DNA from: Kitasatospora sp. MAP12-44
Lineage (GTDB): Bacteria; Actinomycetota; Actinomycetes; Streptomycetales; Streptomycetaceae
DNA length: 64,000 bases
Reading direction: 5' to 3'
Assembly: GCF_029892095.1 (NCBI RefSeq)
Contig: NZ_JARZAE010000004.1
Span: forward strand, 1,550,001-1,614,000
This document shows positions 8,721 through 18,701 of this stretch, piece after piece. The position numbers and the translations under genes are program-made. The notes under the pieces were generated by a model. The model was not told the DNA's origin. It saw nothing but the letters and a program-made list of their open reading frames with translations, and did no database searches. Each line of letters begins with the position of its first letter. Position 1 is the first letter of the stretch.

Positions 8721-10541
8721 ATGGACCGCTACCCACCCATCGCCGAGCACGGCCTGGTGGGCGACCTGCAGACCGTCGCCCTCGTCTCGGCGCAGGGCGT
8801 GATCGACTGGTTCGCCGCGCCCAGATTCGACTCGCCCAGCGTCTTCGCCGCCCTGCTGGACCACGACAAGGGCGGCTACTTCCGGCTGGCGCCCGAGCAC
8901 CCCGACATCACCTACCGGCAGCTCTACTACCCGGACACCGCCGTCCTGGTCACCCGGTTCATGTCGCCGGACGGCGTCGGCGAGGTGCTCGACTACATGC
9001 CGCCGGACCGGACTGCTGTCGCGACCGACCGGCACACGATGATCCGCGTCGCGCGGGCCGTCCGGGGCACGGTGACGTTCACCCTCGACTGCCGCCCGCG
9101 CTTCGACTACGGCCGCGCCGAGCACCAGTTGGAACTCGGTGCCGGGGGCGGCGTGTTCCGGGCGCCCGGAATCAGCGCGTACGTACAGAGCACCTTCGCG
9201 CTGGAGCGCGACGGCCAGGACGTGACGGGGACGGTCACGCTGAACGCCGGCGAGCACGGGTGCGTCGCGTTCACCGTGTGCGAGCCGGGCGGCGAGGCGC
9301 CAGAGCCCCCCACGACCGACGGCATCACGGCACAGCTCTGGGAGACCGTGGAGTTCTGGCGCGAGTGGCTGCGCACCTCCACCTACCGCGGCCGCTGGCC
9401 CGAGCTGGTGCACCGCTCGGTCATCACCCTCAAGCTGCTCACCTACGCGCCCACCGGGGCCCTGATCGCCGCCGCCACCATGGGCCTGCCCGAGCAGGTC
9501 GGCGGGGAACGCAACTGGGACTACCGCTACACCTGGGTCCGCGACGGCGCCCTGTCGGTGCGGGCCATGCTGGACCTCGGGTTCGTCGACGAGGCGACCG
9601 CTTTCATCCACTGGCTGGTCGCCCGGCTGCGCGAGCGGGCGGGCGCCGGGGGTGAGCCGCTGCAGACCATGTACCGGGTGGACGGCGACCCGGACCTACC
9701 GGAGGAGAGCCTGGAGCACTGGGAGGGCTATCGCGGCTCGTACCCGGTGCGGGCCGGCAACGGCGCGGCCGACCAGCTCCAGCTGGACATCTACGGCGAG
9801 GCGGTCTACGCGCTCGCCCAGGGCCGCCACATCGCCCAGCAGGCCAACTACCAGGGGTGGAAGGCGCTGGCCCAGACCCTGGACTGGCTCTGCGACAACT
9901 GGGACCGGCCCGACGAGGGCATCTGGGAGACGCGCGGCGGGCGCAAGGACTTCACCTACAGTCGGGTGATGTGCTGGGTCGCCCTCGACCACGCCCTCCA
10001 GGCGGCGGAGATCTTCCGCCGGCCGGCCAACACCGCGAAGTGGACCGAAGCCCGGGACGCCATCTTCGAGCAGGCGATGGCGCGCGGCTGGAGCGAGTCG
10101 GAGCGGGCCTTCGTCCAGCACTACGACGGCGACGTCCTGGACGCCTCGCTGCTGCTGATGCCCAGGGTCGGGTTCATCGCCCCCAAGGATCCGGCCTGGC
10201 TGTCCACGCTGGACGCGATGGACCGCAAGCTCGTCTCCGACAGCCTGGTCTACCGCTACGACCCGGCCTCCTCACCGGACGGCCTGCGCGGCTCCGAGGG
10301 CACCTTCAGCCTCTGCACCTTCCTGCACGTGGACGCGCTGGCGCGGGCGGGCAGGCTCCCGCAGGCCCGGTACGCCTTCGAGAAGATGCGTACCTACGCC
10401 AACCACGTCGGCCTGTTCGCCGAGGAGATCGGCCCGAGCGGGGAGCAGCTGGGCAACTTCCCGCAGGCGTTCACCCACCTGTCGCTGATCATGGCCGCGA
10501 TCACCCTCGACGAGGCGCTCGACAGCGCGCAGGGCCGCTGA
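8721..10541 (+). CDS. Glycoside hydrolase family 15 protein (glucoamylase/trehalase-like)
   Basis: This 606-residue cytoplasmic protein has no signal peptide. Residues 1 to about 190 match the N-terminal beta-sandwich seen before GH15 domains (IAEHGLVGDLQTVALVS). The catalytic (alpha/alpha)6 barrel follows, with NWDYRYTWVRDGA near residue 258 and the downstream acidic segments expected of GH15 (EGTFSLCTFLHVDALARAG). The family hydrolyses alpha-glucosides such as trehalose, maltose or oligosaccharides by inversion. GGAG at 8711-8714 is six bases before the ATG. It is followed after 41 bases by a cyclase-family gene and then a GMC oxidoreductase, probably as one operon. The exact substrate cannot be read from the sequence. 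Confidence 0.88.
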   Translation: MDRYPPIAEHGLVGDLQTVALVSAQGVIDWFAAPRFDSPSVFAALLDHDKGGYFRLAPEHPDITYRQLYYPDTAVLVTRFMSPDGVGEVLDYMPPDRTAVATDRHTMIRVARAVRGTVTFTLDCRPRFDYGRAEHQLELGAGGGVFRAPGISAYVQSTFALERDGQDVTGTVTLNAGEHGCVAFTVCEPGGEAPEPPTTDGITAQLWETVEFWREWLRTSTYRGRWPELVHRSVITLKLLTYAPTGALIAAATMGLPEQVGGERNWDYRYTWVRDGALSVRAMLDLGFVDEATAFIHWLVARLRERAGAGGEPLQTMYRVDGDPDLPEESLEHWEGYRGSYPVRAGNGAADQLQLDIYGEAVYALAQGRHIAQQANYQGWKALAQTLDWLCDNWDRPDEGIWETRGGRKDFTYSRVMCWVALDHALQAAEIFRRPANTAKWTEARDAIFEQAMARGWSESERAFVQHYDGDVLDASLLLMPRVGFIAPKDPAWLSTLDAMDRKLVSDSLVYRYDPASSPDGLRGSEGTFSLCTFLHVDALARAGRLPQARYAFEKMRTYANHVGLFAEEIGPSGEQLGNFPQAFTHLSLIMAAITLDEALDSAQGR

Positions 10542-10582
10542 CCGGGCGGCCCCGAGCGCGCCCGCCGAGAGGAGCACCGCCG

Positions 10583-11530
10583 ATGGCCACCTCGCGCACC
10601 GGCCCGGCACCGCCCCCGCTGACCGCCGCCGAGTTCGCCGCGCTGTACGAGCGCGTCCGGCGCGAGCGCGGGCCGGGCGGCCCCGCGCAGGGAGCTCTGG
10701 CCACCGTCACTCACCGGCAGGTGCTGGCCGCGGTGGGCGAGGTCCGGTCGGGCCGCACGGTGACCATGGCCGCGCCGATCGAGACCCGGCCGGGCCCGGA
10801 CAATCCGGAGCCCAGCGACCACCTCATGACGGGCGCCGTCCGCGGGTCCATCGAAGCGAGCGGGCTGGACTTCGCGCGCGACCGGATCGCCATGAACGTG
10901 CACGGCGACGTCGACAGCCACATCGACGCCCTCTGCCACGTCGTCTACGACGGGACGCTGTACGGCGGTGTGCCCGCGAGCACGCTGACCAGCGGCGGCG
11001 CGAGCGAGCTGTCCATCGATCTGGCGCACGACGGGATCGTGGGACGGGGCGTTCTGCTCGACATCCCCCGGCTGCGCGGGGTGCCGTGGCTGGAGCCCGG
11101 GGAGCACGTCACCGGCGAGGAGCTCTGCGCCGCCGAGGCCGCGCAGAGCGTCCGGGTCACCGAGGGCGACCTGCTCTTCGTCCGGGTGGGCCACCGCCGC
11201 CGCCGGGGCGAGCTCGGCTCGTGGAACACGGCCCAGGCCCGCGCCGGTCTGCACCCGACGGCGATGGAGTTCCTGGCACAGCGCCGGGTCGCGGTGCTGG
11301 GCAGCGACGGCAACAGCGACACCGCCCCCGGTACGACCGAGGGCGTCGACTTCCCCGTGCATGTCCTGGGCATCCACGCGATGGGCCTGCACCTGCTGGA
11401 CTACCTGCAGTTCGAGGACCTGGTGCCGCTCTGCGAAGCCGCCGGCCGGTGGTCCTTCCTCTGCGTGATCGCCCCGCTGCGGCTGCCCACGGCCACCGGC
11501 TCCCCGGTCAATCCGATCGCGATCCTCTGA
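10583..11530 (+). CDS. Cyclase-family (kynurenine formamidase-like) hydrolase
   Basis: This 315-residue protein starts at ATG 10583, behind GAGAGGAG; the same frame is open far upstream inside the GH15 gene but that part is a shadow. It belongs to the metal-dependent cyclase/formamidase family (PF04199), shown by MNVHGDVDSHIDALCHVVYDG, which corresponds to the metal-binding HxGTHxDxPxH motif with the first part altered, and by LGSDGNSDT and VDFPVHVLGIHAMG. Members hydrolyse formyl amides, isatin or lactone-like bonds. Its place between a GH15 enzyme and a GMC oxidoreductase would suit hydrolysis of a lactone or similar oxidation product, but this is inference. Confidence 0.8.
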   Translation: MATSRTGPAPPPLTAAEFAALYERVRRERGPGGPAQGALATVTHRQVLAAVGEVRSGRTVTMAAPIETRPGPDNPEPSDHLMTGAVRGSIEASGLDFARDRIAMNVHGDVDSHIDALCHVVYDGTLYGGVPASTLTSGGASELSIDLAHDGIVGRGVLLDIPRLRGVPWLEPGEHVTGEELCAAEAAQSVRVTEGDLLFVRVGHRRRRGELGSWNTAQARAGLHPTAMEFLAQRRVAVLGSDGNSDTAPGTTEGVDFPVHVLGIHAMGLHLLDYLQFEDLVPLCEAAGRWSFLCVIAPLRLPTATGSPVNPIAIL

Positions 11531-11559
11531 GATCCCCTTGAACCCCCATAAGGAGAGAG

Positions 11560-13140
11560 ATGGCTGACGACAGGCACTACGACGTCATCATCATCGGCAG
11601 CGGTGCGGGCGGCGGCACGCTCGCCCATCGGTTGGCGCCCTCGGGCAAGCGGGTCCTGATCCTGGAGCGCGGCGGCTACCTGCCCCGCGAGCTCGACAAC
11701 TGGGACTCCACGGCCGTCTTCGTGAAGGGCAAGTACCTCGCTCCCGAGTCCTGGTACGACGCGAACGGCCGCGCGTTCCAGCCGGAGGTCAACTACTACG
11801 TCGGTGGCAACACCAAGTTCTACGGCGCCGCGCTGTTCCGGCTGCGGCCCGAGGACTTCGGTGTGCTGCGCCATCACGACGGCGTCTCGCCGGCCTGGCC
11901 GATCCGCTACGAGGACCTGGAGCCGTACTACACCGAGGCCGAGCACCTCTACCTGGTGCACGGCGAGCACGGCGAGGACCCCACCGAGGGACCGGCCAGT
12001 GCCCCGTACGCCCACCCGCCCGTGCGGCACGAGCCCCGCATCCAGCAGCTCAGCGACGACCTGGAGAAGCAGGGCCTGCACCCCTTCCACCTGCCGATCG
12101 GGGTCAACCTCACCCAGGACGCCGAGGGCGGGGCCACCCATGAGAGCGTCTGCATCCGCTGCAACCGGGTCGACGGGTTCCCGTGCCTGGTGAACGGCAA
12201 GTCGGACGCCCAGGTGATCTGCGTCGACCCCGCGCTGAAGCACGCCAACGTCGAGCTGGTCACGGGCGCCAACGTCCGCCGCCTGGAGACCGATCCGACC
12301 GGTCGCCGGGTCACCGCGGTGGTCACGGAGCTCGCGGACGGCTCGACCGGGCGGTTCGCCGCCGACCTCGTGGTGGTCGCCTGCGGGGCCGTCAACTCGG
12401 CCGCACTGCTACTGCGTTCGGCCAACGAGCAGCACCTGGGCGGCTTGGCCAACAGCTCGGACATGGTCGGCCGCCACTACATGCGGCACAACAACCTGGC
12501 GCTGATGGCGGTCTCCAAGGAGCCCAATCCGACCCGGTTCCAGAAGACCCTGGCGCTGCACGACTGGTACCTCGGCGCGGACGACTTCGAGTTCCCGCTC
12601 GGCGGCATCCAGATGCTCGGGAAGTCCGACGCCGCGCAGATCCACGGCGAGGCACCGCGCTGGGCCGGCAAGATCTCACCCGACCTGCCGTTCGAGGTAC
12701 TCGCCCACCACGCCGTCGACTTCTGGCTCTGCGGCGAGGACCTGCCGCTGCCGGACAGCCGGGTCACCCTCGACTCGGACGGCGCCATCCACCTCAGCAT
12801 CGACGAGCAGAACAACATGATCGGTTTGAAGCGGCTGCAGCACAAGCTGCAGAGCATGCTGGGGCAGCTGGGCATGCACCCCCACCGGCTGCTCGACCAC
12901 AGCCTCTACCTCCACAAGGGCATGCCGATCGGCGCCACCGCGCACCAGGCCGGCACCGTGCGGTTCGGCACGGACCCCCGCACCTCGGTCCTGGACGTCG
13001 ACTGCAAGGCCCACGACCTGGACAACCTCTACGTGGTCGACACCAGCTTCTTCCCGAGCATCGGCGCCGTGAACCCGTCGCTGACCGCCATCGCCAACGC
13101 CCTGCGGGTCGGCGACCGCATCCTCGAACGGCTCCGCTAG
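11560..13140 (+). CDS. GMC-family FAD-dependent oxidoreductase
   Basis: This 526-residue protein begins with the FAD-binding Rossmann motif YDVIIIGSGAGGGTLAHRLA. A strong ribosome site (AAGGAGAGAG) precedes the ATG. The C-terminal GMC domain contains GMPIGATAHQAGTVRFG with the probable catalytic histidine and FFPSIGAVNPSLTAIANALR with the partner asparagine. The family oxidises alcohols and sugars (glucose, choline, cholesterol). It has no signal peptide. It lies 29 bases after the cyclase gene, so the GH15-cyclase-GMC set is probably one operon for a carbohydrate or polyol. Its last three bases overlap the convergent cydB stop. Confidence 0.88.
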   Translation: MADDRHYDVIIIGSGAGGGTLAHRLAPSGKRVLILERGGYLPRELDNWDSTAVFVKGKYLAPESWYDANGRAFQPEVNYYVGGNTKFYGAALFRLRPEDFGVLRHHDGVSPAWPIRYEDLEPYYTEAEHLYLVHGEHGEDPTEGPASAPYAHPPVRHEPRIQQLSDDLEKQGLHPFHLPIGVNLTQDAEGGATHESVCIRCNRVDGFPCLVNGKSDAQVICVDPALKHANVELVTGANVRRLETDPTGRRVTAVVTELADGSTGRFAADLVVVACGAVNSAALLLRSANEQHLGGLANSSDMVGRHYMRHNNLALMAVSKEPNPTRFQKTLALHDWYLGADDFEFPLGGIQMLGKSDAAQIHGEAPRWAGKISPDLPFEVLAHHAVDFWLCGEDLPLPDSRVTLDSDGAIHLSIDEQNNMIGLKRLQHKLQSMLGQLGMHPHRLLDHSLYLHKGMPIGATAHQAGTVRFGTDPRTSVLDVDCKAHDLDNLYVVDTSFFPSIGAVNPSLTAIANALRVGDRILERLR

Positions 13141-14177
13141 AGGTTGTCGCCAGCGGCCGGCGCGGCCTGGGTGTCGGCGTCGCTGAGGGACTCCAACTCG
13201 CCGTGCGTGTCCATCCAGTAGAGCAGCACCACGGCCGGTCCCACCAGGACGATCGCCACCACCGTGACGATCACCAGCCAGCCCAGGGTGGTCGAGGCAC
13301 CGGCCGCCTGGGCCACCGTCAGGGACGTCGGCAGCAGGTAGGGCCGCTGCGCGAAGCCCCAGCCGAAGACGGTGAGCGCCACGCTCGCCACGGCGGTGTA
13401 CCGGCACCAGCGGTAGGAGCGGCGCGCCAGCAGCACGGCGGTGACAATGCCGCTCGCCAGCGCGAGGAGCACGAACAGCAGCCCGAGCCCGCCGGTGAAC
13501 CCGTGCCAGACGTAGTGCGCGTCGCCATGGGTGACCGGCAGGCCGATCAGCGCCAGCAGCACGATCGCGCCGAGCGCGAGCAGCGCGCGCAGCCGGAAGT
13601 AGCCGACGAGGTCGTCGGCGCCGAAGCGGCGCGCGTCGCAGCACAGGAAGACGGCGCCAAGGAAAGCGACCGCGCCGATGGCGAGCAGGCCGGTCAGGAC
13701 GGAGGTGGGGTTGGCCCAGGCGTCCGCGGAGGCGGTGACGCCGACCGCGACCCGGCCCGAGGCGATCCCGCCCAGCACGGCCCCGAGGAAGAACGGGGTG
13801 AGCAGCGAGGAGATCGCGAACACCGCACCGTAGAGCCGCCGTCGGGAGAGCCGGTGGGCGGGCTTGCGCAGCGCGAAGCCCGCGCCGCGCAGCACCAGGC
13901 CGACGGCGGCGAGGGCCAGCGGCAGCCACAGGGCCTCGAAGACGGCCTCGAACATGGTCGGGAACCCGGTCCACATCAGGATCAGGACGAAGACCAGCCA
14001 GACGTTGTTGACCTCCCAGACGGGTCCCATCGCGTGGTCGATCAGCCGGCGGGGGCGCTCGCCCCGGGCCGCTCCCCCGGCCACCAGGTCCCAGAAGCCC
14101 GCGCCGTAGTCGGTACCGCCCGCGCAGGCGTAGGCGGCGACGGCGAGCACCAGCACCCAGGCGATCAGGTCCGCCAT
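13137..14177 (-). CDS. cydB: Cytochrome bd ubiquinol oxidase subunit II
   Basis: This 346-residue integral membrane protein has about nine hydrophobic segments and the opening MADLIAWVLVLAVAAYACAGGTDYGAGFWDL typical of actinobacterial CydB (broken here only for length: note TDYGAGFWDL). GPVWEVNNVWLVF is a further family hallmark. With CydA it forms the high-affinity terminal oxidase that reduces oxygen without pumping protons, used at low oxygen or under stress. Its ATG shares one base with the cydA stop (TGATG), so translation is coupled. No cydCD assembly exporter is seen beside it. Confidence 0.93.
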   Translation of the reverse strand: MADLIAWVLVLAVAAYACAGGTDYGAGFWDLVAGGAARGERPRRLIDHAMGPVWEVNNVWLVFVLILMWTGFPTMFEAVFEALWLPLALAAVGLVLRGAGFALRKPAHRLSRRRLYGAVFAISSLLTPFFLGAVLGGIASGRVAVGVTASADAWANPTSVLTGLLAIGAVAFLGAVFLCCDARRFGADDLVGYFRLRALLALGAIVLLALIGLPVTHGDAHYVWHGFTGGLGLLFVLLALASGIVTAVLLARRSYRWCRYTAVASVALTVFGWGFAQRPYLLPTSLTVAQAAGASTTLGWLVIVTVVAIVLVGPAVVLLYWMDTHGELESLSDADTQAAPAAGDNL

Positions 14178-15655
14178 CAGGACTCGCCCCCGTCGGCCCG
14201 CTCGCCGTTCCCACCGGGCGCGGCCGCGGTGGGCACCGGCTCACCGCGCGGGCCGTACGGCGTGTCGAGCTCCGGCGCCGGAGCGGTGGGGGACGACGCG
14301 GCGTCGGCGATCCGCCAGCGGGTCCGCATCTTCAGCAGCACCGCCAGGAAGGACCCGAAGACGGCCACGTACACCACCGCGACGACGCCGAACATCGTCC
14401 ACAGCGAACCGGACTTGGTGGTGGTCACCGCGTCGGAGACCCGCGTGTTGAAGTAGACGATCCAGGGCTGGCGGCCGACCTCGGTGGCGATCCAGCCGCA
14501 CTCCACGGTGAACAGGCAGGCCGCCCCCGCGACGGCGGCGCAGCGGAAGAACCAGCGCGAGCGGGGCAGGTCGCGGTGGCGCAGCCAGCACCAGGCGTAC
14601 CAGAGCGCGAGCAGGATCAGCACGCTGCCGATGAGGGCCATGAGGTCGAAGGCCCAGTGGGCGATGGTGGCCTGGGTGGCGGTGGGGCGGTCGTCGGCTG
14701 CCACCGAGGTGAGACCGGTGACCTGGGTGCTGGGCTTGAACCCGGCCAGGATCGAGTCGAGTTGGGGGATCTTCAGGCCGCCGGAGACGGTGCCGTCGGA
14801 GTTCAGCCGGCCGAACATGTACTCCGGCACGTGGGTGCCGGTGTTCCAGACGATCTCCAGGGCGGCGAACTTGACCGGCTGCTTGTGGAAGACCGAGCGC
14901 GCGATGGAGTCGCCGAGCACGAACTGGATCGGGGTGAGGATCGCGGCGACCGTGAACGGCAGGGTGAAGCCGAGCCGGTGGTAGCGGTCGCGGCGCCCGC
15001 GCAGCCAGCCGACCGCGTAGACGCCGGCGACCACGTACGCGGCGGTGAGGAACATCGCCACCGCGAAGTGCCAGTACTCGGGGCCGAACATCGGTGTGAA
15101 GATCGCCTGCCGCACGGTGACATCGACCGGATTGCCCGCGGCGTCGAGGGTGAAGCCCCGCGGGGTGTTCATCCACGAGTTGGCCGCGATGATGCCGAAG
15201 GCGCCCATCAGGGCGGTCAGCGGCAGGGGCAGGCCCAGCCAGAAGTGCGTCCACGGCTTGAGCCGGCGCCAGCCGTAGAGGTAGATCGCGATCAGCACGG
15301 CCTCCAGGAAGAACGCCCAGGCCTCGACGCCGAACCCGAGCCCGAACACGTCGCCCCAACGCCCCATCATGCCGGGCCACAGCAGGCCGAACTCGAAGGA
15401 GAGGACGGTACCGGTGACGACCCCGATGGCGAACTGCACGGCCATCACGGCGGACCAGCGCCGGGCGAGTTTCAGGGCGACGACGTCGCCCCGGCGCAGT
15501 CCCCGGTAGTGCATCAGCAAGGTGATGGCGGGCAGCGCCACGCCGAACGGGACCAGCAGGATGTGGGAGGCCAGGGTGAAGGCCATCAGCTCCCGGGCGG
15601 GCAGGAGTTGGGCGGGGGCGTTCGCCAGGAGGGCGGCGGCGGTGGTGGGTTGCAT
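14177..15655 (-). CDS. cydA: Cytochrome bd ubiquinol oxidase subunit I
   Basis: This 492-residue protein starts at ATG 15655 (MQPTTAAALL), where family similarity begins; the longer frame upstream is not coding. FTLASHILLVPFG carries the conserved haem-ligand histidine, PIQFVLGD lies near the haem b558 site, and GWIATEVGRQPWIVY is the near-invariant motif of the family. It is shorter than the 522-residue E. coli protein, with the short Q-loop usual in actinobacteria. It binds the three haems and oxidises quinol. It is the first gene of the cydAB pair. Confidence 0.93.
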   Translation of the reverse strand: MQPTTAAALLANAPAQLLPARELMAFTLASHILLVPFGVALPAITLLMHYRGLRRGDVVALKLARRWSAVMAVQFAIGVVTGTVLSFEFGLLWPGMMGRWGDVFGLGFGVEAWAFFLEAVLIAIYLYGWRRLKPWTHFWLGLPLPLTALMGAFGIIAANSWMNTPRGFTLDAAGNPVDVTVRQAIFTPMFGPEYWHFAVAMFLTAAYVVAGVYAVGWLRGRRDRYHRLGFTLPFTVAAILTPIQFVLGDSIARSVFHKQPVKFAALEIVWNTGTHVPEYMFGRLNSDGTVSGGLKIPQLDSILAGFKPSTQVTGLTSVAADDRPTATQATIAHWAFDLMALIGSVLILLALWYAWCWLRHRDLPRSRWFFRCAAVAGAACLFTVECGWIATEVGRQPWIVYFNTRVSDAVTTTKSGSLWTMFGVVAVVYVAVFGSFLAVLLKMRTRWRIADAASSPTAPAPELDTPYGPRGEPVPTAAAPGGNGERADGGES

Positions 15656-15759
15656 GAGCGCCTCACTGGTTCGCGCAGCGGCGTACGGGAGGTGGAGCGA
15701 GAGCCGGCCCGCCCGAGGGCGTCGGGCCGGGGGCCGGCGCGCGACGGCGTCGGGCCGGG

Positions 15760-16599
15760 TCAGCCTCCGGTGGCGAAGCCGGGGAAGAGGGTCATCCCGC
15801 CGTCGACGTAGAGGGTGGCGCCGACCACGTAGTCGAGGAGGTCCGAGGCCAGGGCGACGACCGCGTCGGCGATGTCGTCCGGGTCCCCGACCCGGCCGTA
15901 GGGGATGAGCCGCAGCAGGTCGGCCTCGGCCTGCGGGGTTTCCCAGGCGTCCTTGTTGATGGGGGTGCGGATGGCGCCCGGGGCGACGGCGTTGACCCGA
16001 ATCTTGTGGGGGGCGAGCTCCTGGGCGAGGGTCTGCATCAGCATGCCCACCCCGCCCTTGGAGGACGCGTAGTTCACATGGCCCGACCAGGGCACGATCT
16101 GGTGCACCGAGCTCATGCAAATGATCTTCCCCGCCGACCGGGAGACCTCCGGCACGACCCCGCGCCGCATGAACTCCTTGGCGGCCTCGCGCGCGCACAG
16201 GAACTGACCGGTCAGGTTGACGTCGATGACCTTCTGCCACTGCGCGATCGTCATCCCGATGACGGGCGAGTCCCGCTGGAGACCGGCGTTGGCCACCATG
16301 AGGTCGATGGTGCCGAACTCCTGGACCATCCGCGCCACCATGCCCACGACCTGGTCCTCGTCGGAGACGTCGGCCTCGTGCGCGTAGGCGCGCACGCCGA
16401 AGCCCTTGATCTGCGCCACGACCTCCTCGGCCTGGTCCGCGCCGACCACGTAGTTGACCACGACATCCGCCCCGGCCCGGCCGAGGGCGATCGCGGTCGC
16501 CTTGCCGATGCCCGAATTGGCGCCGGTCACCAGTGCTTTCTGCCCGGCGAGGAGCTGGGCGGAGAGCACTCCGCGGGCCTCACCGGTACGTTCTGCCAC
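15760..16599 (-). CDS. SDR-family oxidoreductase (glucose 1-dehydrogenase-like)
   Basis: This 279-residue protein is read from GTG 16599, with GAAGGAG eight bases upstream; an adjacent GTG at 16602 is an equally legal alternative. Classical short-chain dehydrogenase features are ALVTGANSGIGKATAIAL (dinucleotide binding), NAG in LMVANAGL, the catalytic serine in CMSSVHQ, YASSKGG with the Tyr-x-x-x-Lys pair, and PGAIRTP. The closest functional group is probably the glucose 1-dehydrogenase/3-oxoacyl reductase-like SDRs, oxidising a sugar or polyol with NAD(P)+. A GMC oxidoreductase and a gluconokinase nearby are consistent with sugar oxidation. Confidence 0.85.
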   Translation of the reverse strand: MAERTGEARGVLSAQLLAGQKALVTGANSGIGKATAIALGRAGADVVVNYVVGADQAEEVVAQIKGFGVRAYAHEADVSDEDQVVGMVARMVQEFGTIDLMVANAGLQRDSPVIGMTIAQWQKVIDVNLTGQFLCAREAAKEFMRRGVVPEVSRSAGKIICMSSVHQIVPWSGHVNYASSKGGVGMLMQTLAQELAPHKIRVNAVAPGAIRTPINKDAWETPQAEADLLRLIPYGRVGDPDDIADAVVALASDLLDYVVGATLYVDGGMTLFPGFATGG

Positions 16600-16790
16600 C
16601 ACGACTTCTCCTTCGGCGTTTGAGAGGCGGGGTTCGCGGGCCTGTTCCACAGCCGCCCCGAAGCGCCGGGCGGCGGCCTCCAAACAGGAAAGGAACCACC
16701 GGTCACCCCCGCCGGGCGGACCGGCACGCGGCGCCGTCCCGTTTAGGGAGGGAATCTCCACCAGCCGGGCTAACGATGTCGGCGCCGCTC

Positions 16791-17435
16791 TCAGCTGACG
16801 AGCTGGTAGATGCTGTGGCCGACCAGCCAGAGGCCCAGGAGCAGCGAGATCGTCACGATCGTCTGCTCCTGGTGACCGTCCAGCCAATCGCGCAGGCCCC
16901 GCAGTCGGGCCCCGGCGGCAGCCGGTGCGAACGTCGTGTACAGCTCCATCACCAGCAGGCTGGCGGTCGCCAGCACGCAGTACCCCGTCAGGGCGAGGGT
17001 GGCAGCGACCGAGGACAGGTTCGCGTCGACCGCCGAGGCTGCGCCGGCGCCCACCATCCCCCAGGGCTGCAGCAGGATCGCGAGTCCGGCCGCCGTCCAG
17101 CCGGAGACCTCGTCCAGCCTCGCCTGCCACCGGGGCGGTCGGTGGGGGCGACTGGGCCGCCGGCGTCGGCGTTCTCCGTAGAGGACGAAACCAAGGCCCA
17201 GCGTCAGCTTCACCGACAGGACGGCCGTGGAGGGGGCATCGTGCTGCGCCGGAGGCGTGCCGCCGGTCAGCAGCATCACCGCGACGATCACCAGGACCAG
17301 ACTCGCGAGCCAGGACAGGATGAAGGCGAGCCCCTTGCGGACACCGCGCTCCGCGGAGAGCAGCAGGATGAAGACGCTGTTGTGCAGCGGCCCCAGCGTG
17401 ATCGCGGTGCCGATGACGAGAAGGTCAGCGATCAT
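16791..17435 (-). CDS. GAP-family (Sap-like) integral membrane protein
   Basis: This 214-residue protein has about six hydrophobic helices, with a basic Arg/Pro-rich loop around residues 85-105. The layout MIADLLVIGTAITLGPLHNSV fits the GAP family (related to the mycobacterial sulfolipid-addressing proteins and LysE-like exporters), which is thought to export lipids or small molecules; the substrate is unknown here. It stands alone between the SDR gene and the divergent DUF389 gene. Confidence 0.7.
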   Translation of the reverse strand: MIADLLVIGTAITLGPLHNSVFILLLSAERGVRKGLAFILSWLASLVLVIVAVMLLTGGTPPAQHDAPSTAVLSVKLTLGLGFVLYGERRRRRPSRPHRPPRWQARLDEVSGWTAAGLAILLQPWGMVGAGAASAVDANLSSVAATLALTGYCVLATASLLVMELYTTFAPAAAGARLRGLRDWLDGHQEQTIVTISLLLGLWLVGHSIYQLVS

Positions 17436-17722
17436 CGTTGCCTGCCATGTCCCAAGGCCCGCCGGACGACAGGGACCTGCCGACGGGCGGAGGTCGGGGG
17501 CCGACAGGTGCGGTTCGTGCTGCCGGCACGACTCTGTTGGCCCCGGTCCGCCGAGTCAAGCCGGCAGGGCGGGCCGTACCCCGAATGCCGTCGGCCGAGG
17601 CCGTTCGACGGCTCGCGCGGCTCGGGCGGCTCGCGCCCGGGCGGCTCAGCCGGTGTCGCTCGTATGGTGGACATCCGGTTGGCTCTGCGGGGTCGCTGGA
17701 CGGCCGGGGTGAGGATGGCCGG

Positions 17723-18676
17723 ATGGACATGATCCACGTGCGTCTGGTGGTTCCGCCCGAACTGGCCGACGAGACGGTCGGGTTGCTGTCGGCCGATCAC
17801 TACGTCTTCAACCTGCTCGTCCACCCCGGTGCCGCGCGCAACCCGGCGGGTGAAGCCGTCGAGTGCGATGTGCTGACCGGCGCAGCGAACGAGACGCTGG
17901 GTCGACTGCGGAGCCTGGGCGTGGAGCGCCGCGGCTCGATCATGGTCGATCCGGTGGAGATGGCGCTGTCCGGGCCGGCGGCCCGGGTGGAGGCGCAGCG
18001 GCTCGGCCCCCGCGCCCACGCTCCGGTCTGGGAGGAGGTCGAGGCACGCATCCGCGCGGAGGGCACCTATCTGCCCAGCTTCTACCTCTACCTGATCGTC
18101 GCGGGTCTGATCGGGTCGGTGGGGATCATCACCAACTCACAGATCCTGATCGTCGCGGCGATGGTCGTCGGGCCCGAGTACGGCGCCATCACCAGCATCG
18201 CCCTGGGCCTGGAGAAACGGAACGCGGTGCGGGTCCGGCAGGGCCTGCTCGCCCTGCTGATCGGCTTCTCGCTCGCGGTGGTCGTCACGTTCCTGTTCTC
18301 TCTGCTGGTCCGGGGAGCGGGCCTGCAGCCCCGCGCGTTCGACCTGGGCGTCAGGCCCGTCTCCAACCTGATCAACACGCCCAACTTCTTCTCCGTCGTG
18401 GTGGCGGTACTGGCCGGCATCGTCGGGATCGTCTCCCTCACCCAGTCCAGGACGAGCGCGCTGCTCGGCGTCTTCATCTCGGTCACCACCATCCCGGCGG
18501 CTGCCGACATCGGCGTCTCGTGCGCGTTCTCCAGCTGGACCGAGGCACGTGGTTCGCTGTTTCAACTGCTGCTCAACATCGTGGTGCTGATCGTGGTGGG
18601 GCTGCTCACCCTCAAGACCCAGAAGGCGTTCTGGCGCAGGGTCAGCCGCCGCAGGGCCCAGGGGGCCGCCCGCTGA
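17723..18676 (+). CDS. DUF389 integral membrane protein
   Basis: This 317-residue protein starts at ATG 17723 (MDMIHVRLVVP), with GTGAGG about nine bases before it. Residues 1-110 are a soluble alpha/beta region (an ACT-like fold is usual). Residues about 120-305 hold six predicted helices with the DUF389 hallmark SQILIVAAMVVGPEYGAI. The family is widespread and its function is unresolved. The stop is 25 bases from the convergent gluconokinase gene, with no clear hairpin. Confidence 0.82.
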   Translation: MDMIHVRLVVPPELADETVGLLSADHYVFNLLVHPGAARNPAGEAVECDVLTGAANETLGRLRSLGVERRGSIMVDPVEMALSGPAARVEAQRLGPRAHAPVWEEVEARIRAEGTYLPSFYLYLIVAGLIGSVGIITNSQILIVAAMVVGPEYGAITSIALGLEKRNAVRVRQGLLALLIGFSLAVVVTFLFSLLVRGAGLQPRAFDLGVRPVSNLINTPNFFSVVVAVLAGIVGIVSLTQSRTSALLGVFISVTTIPAAADIGVSCAFSSWTEARGSLFQLLLNIVVLIVVGLLTLKTQKAFWRRVSRRRAQGAAR

Positions 18677-18701
18677 CCCGCGCTCGCCGGAGCCGGCCCG
18701 G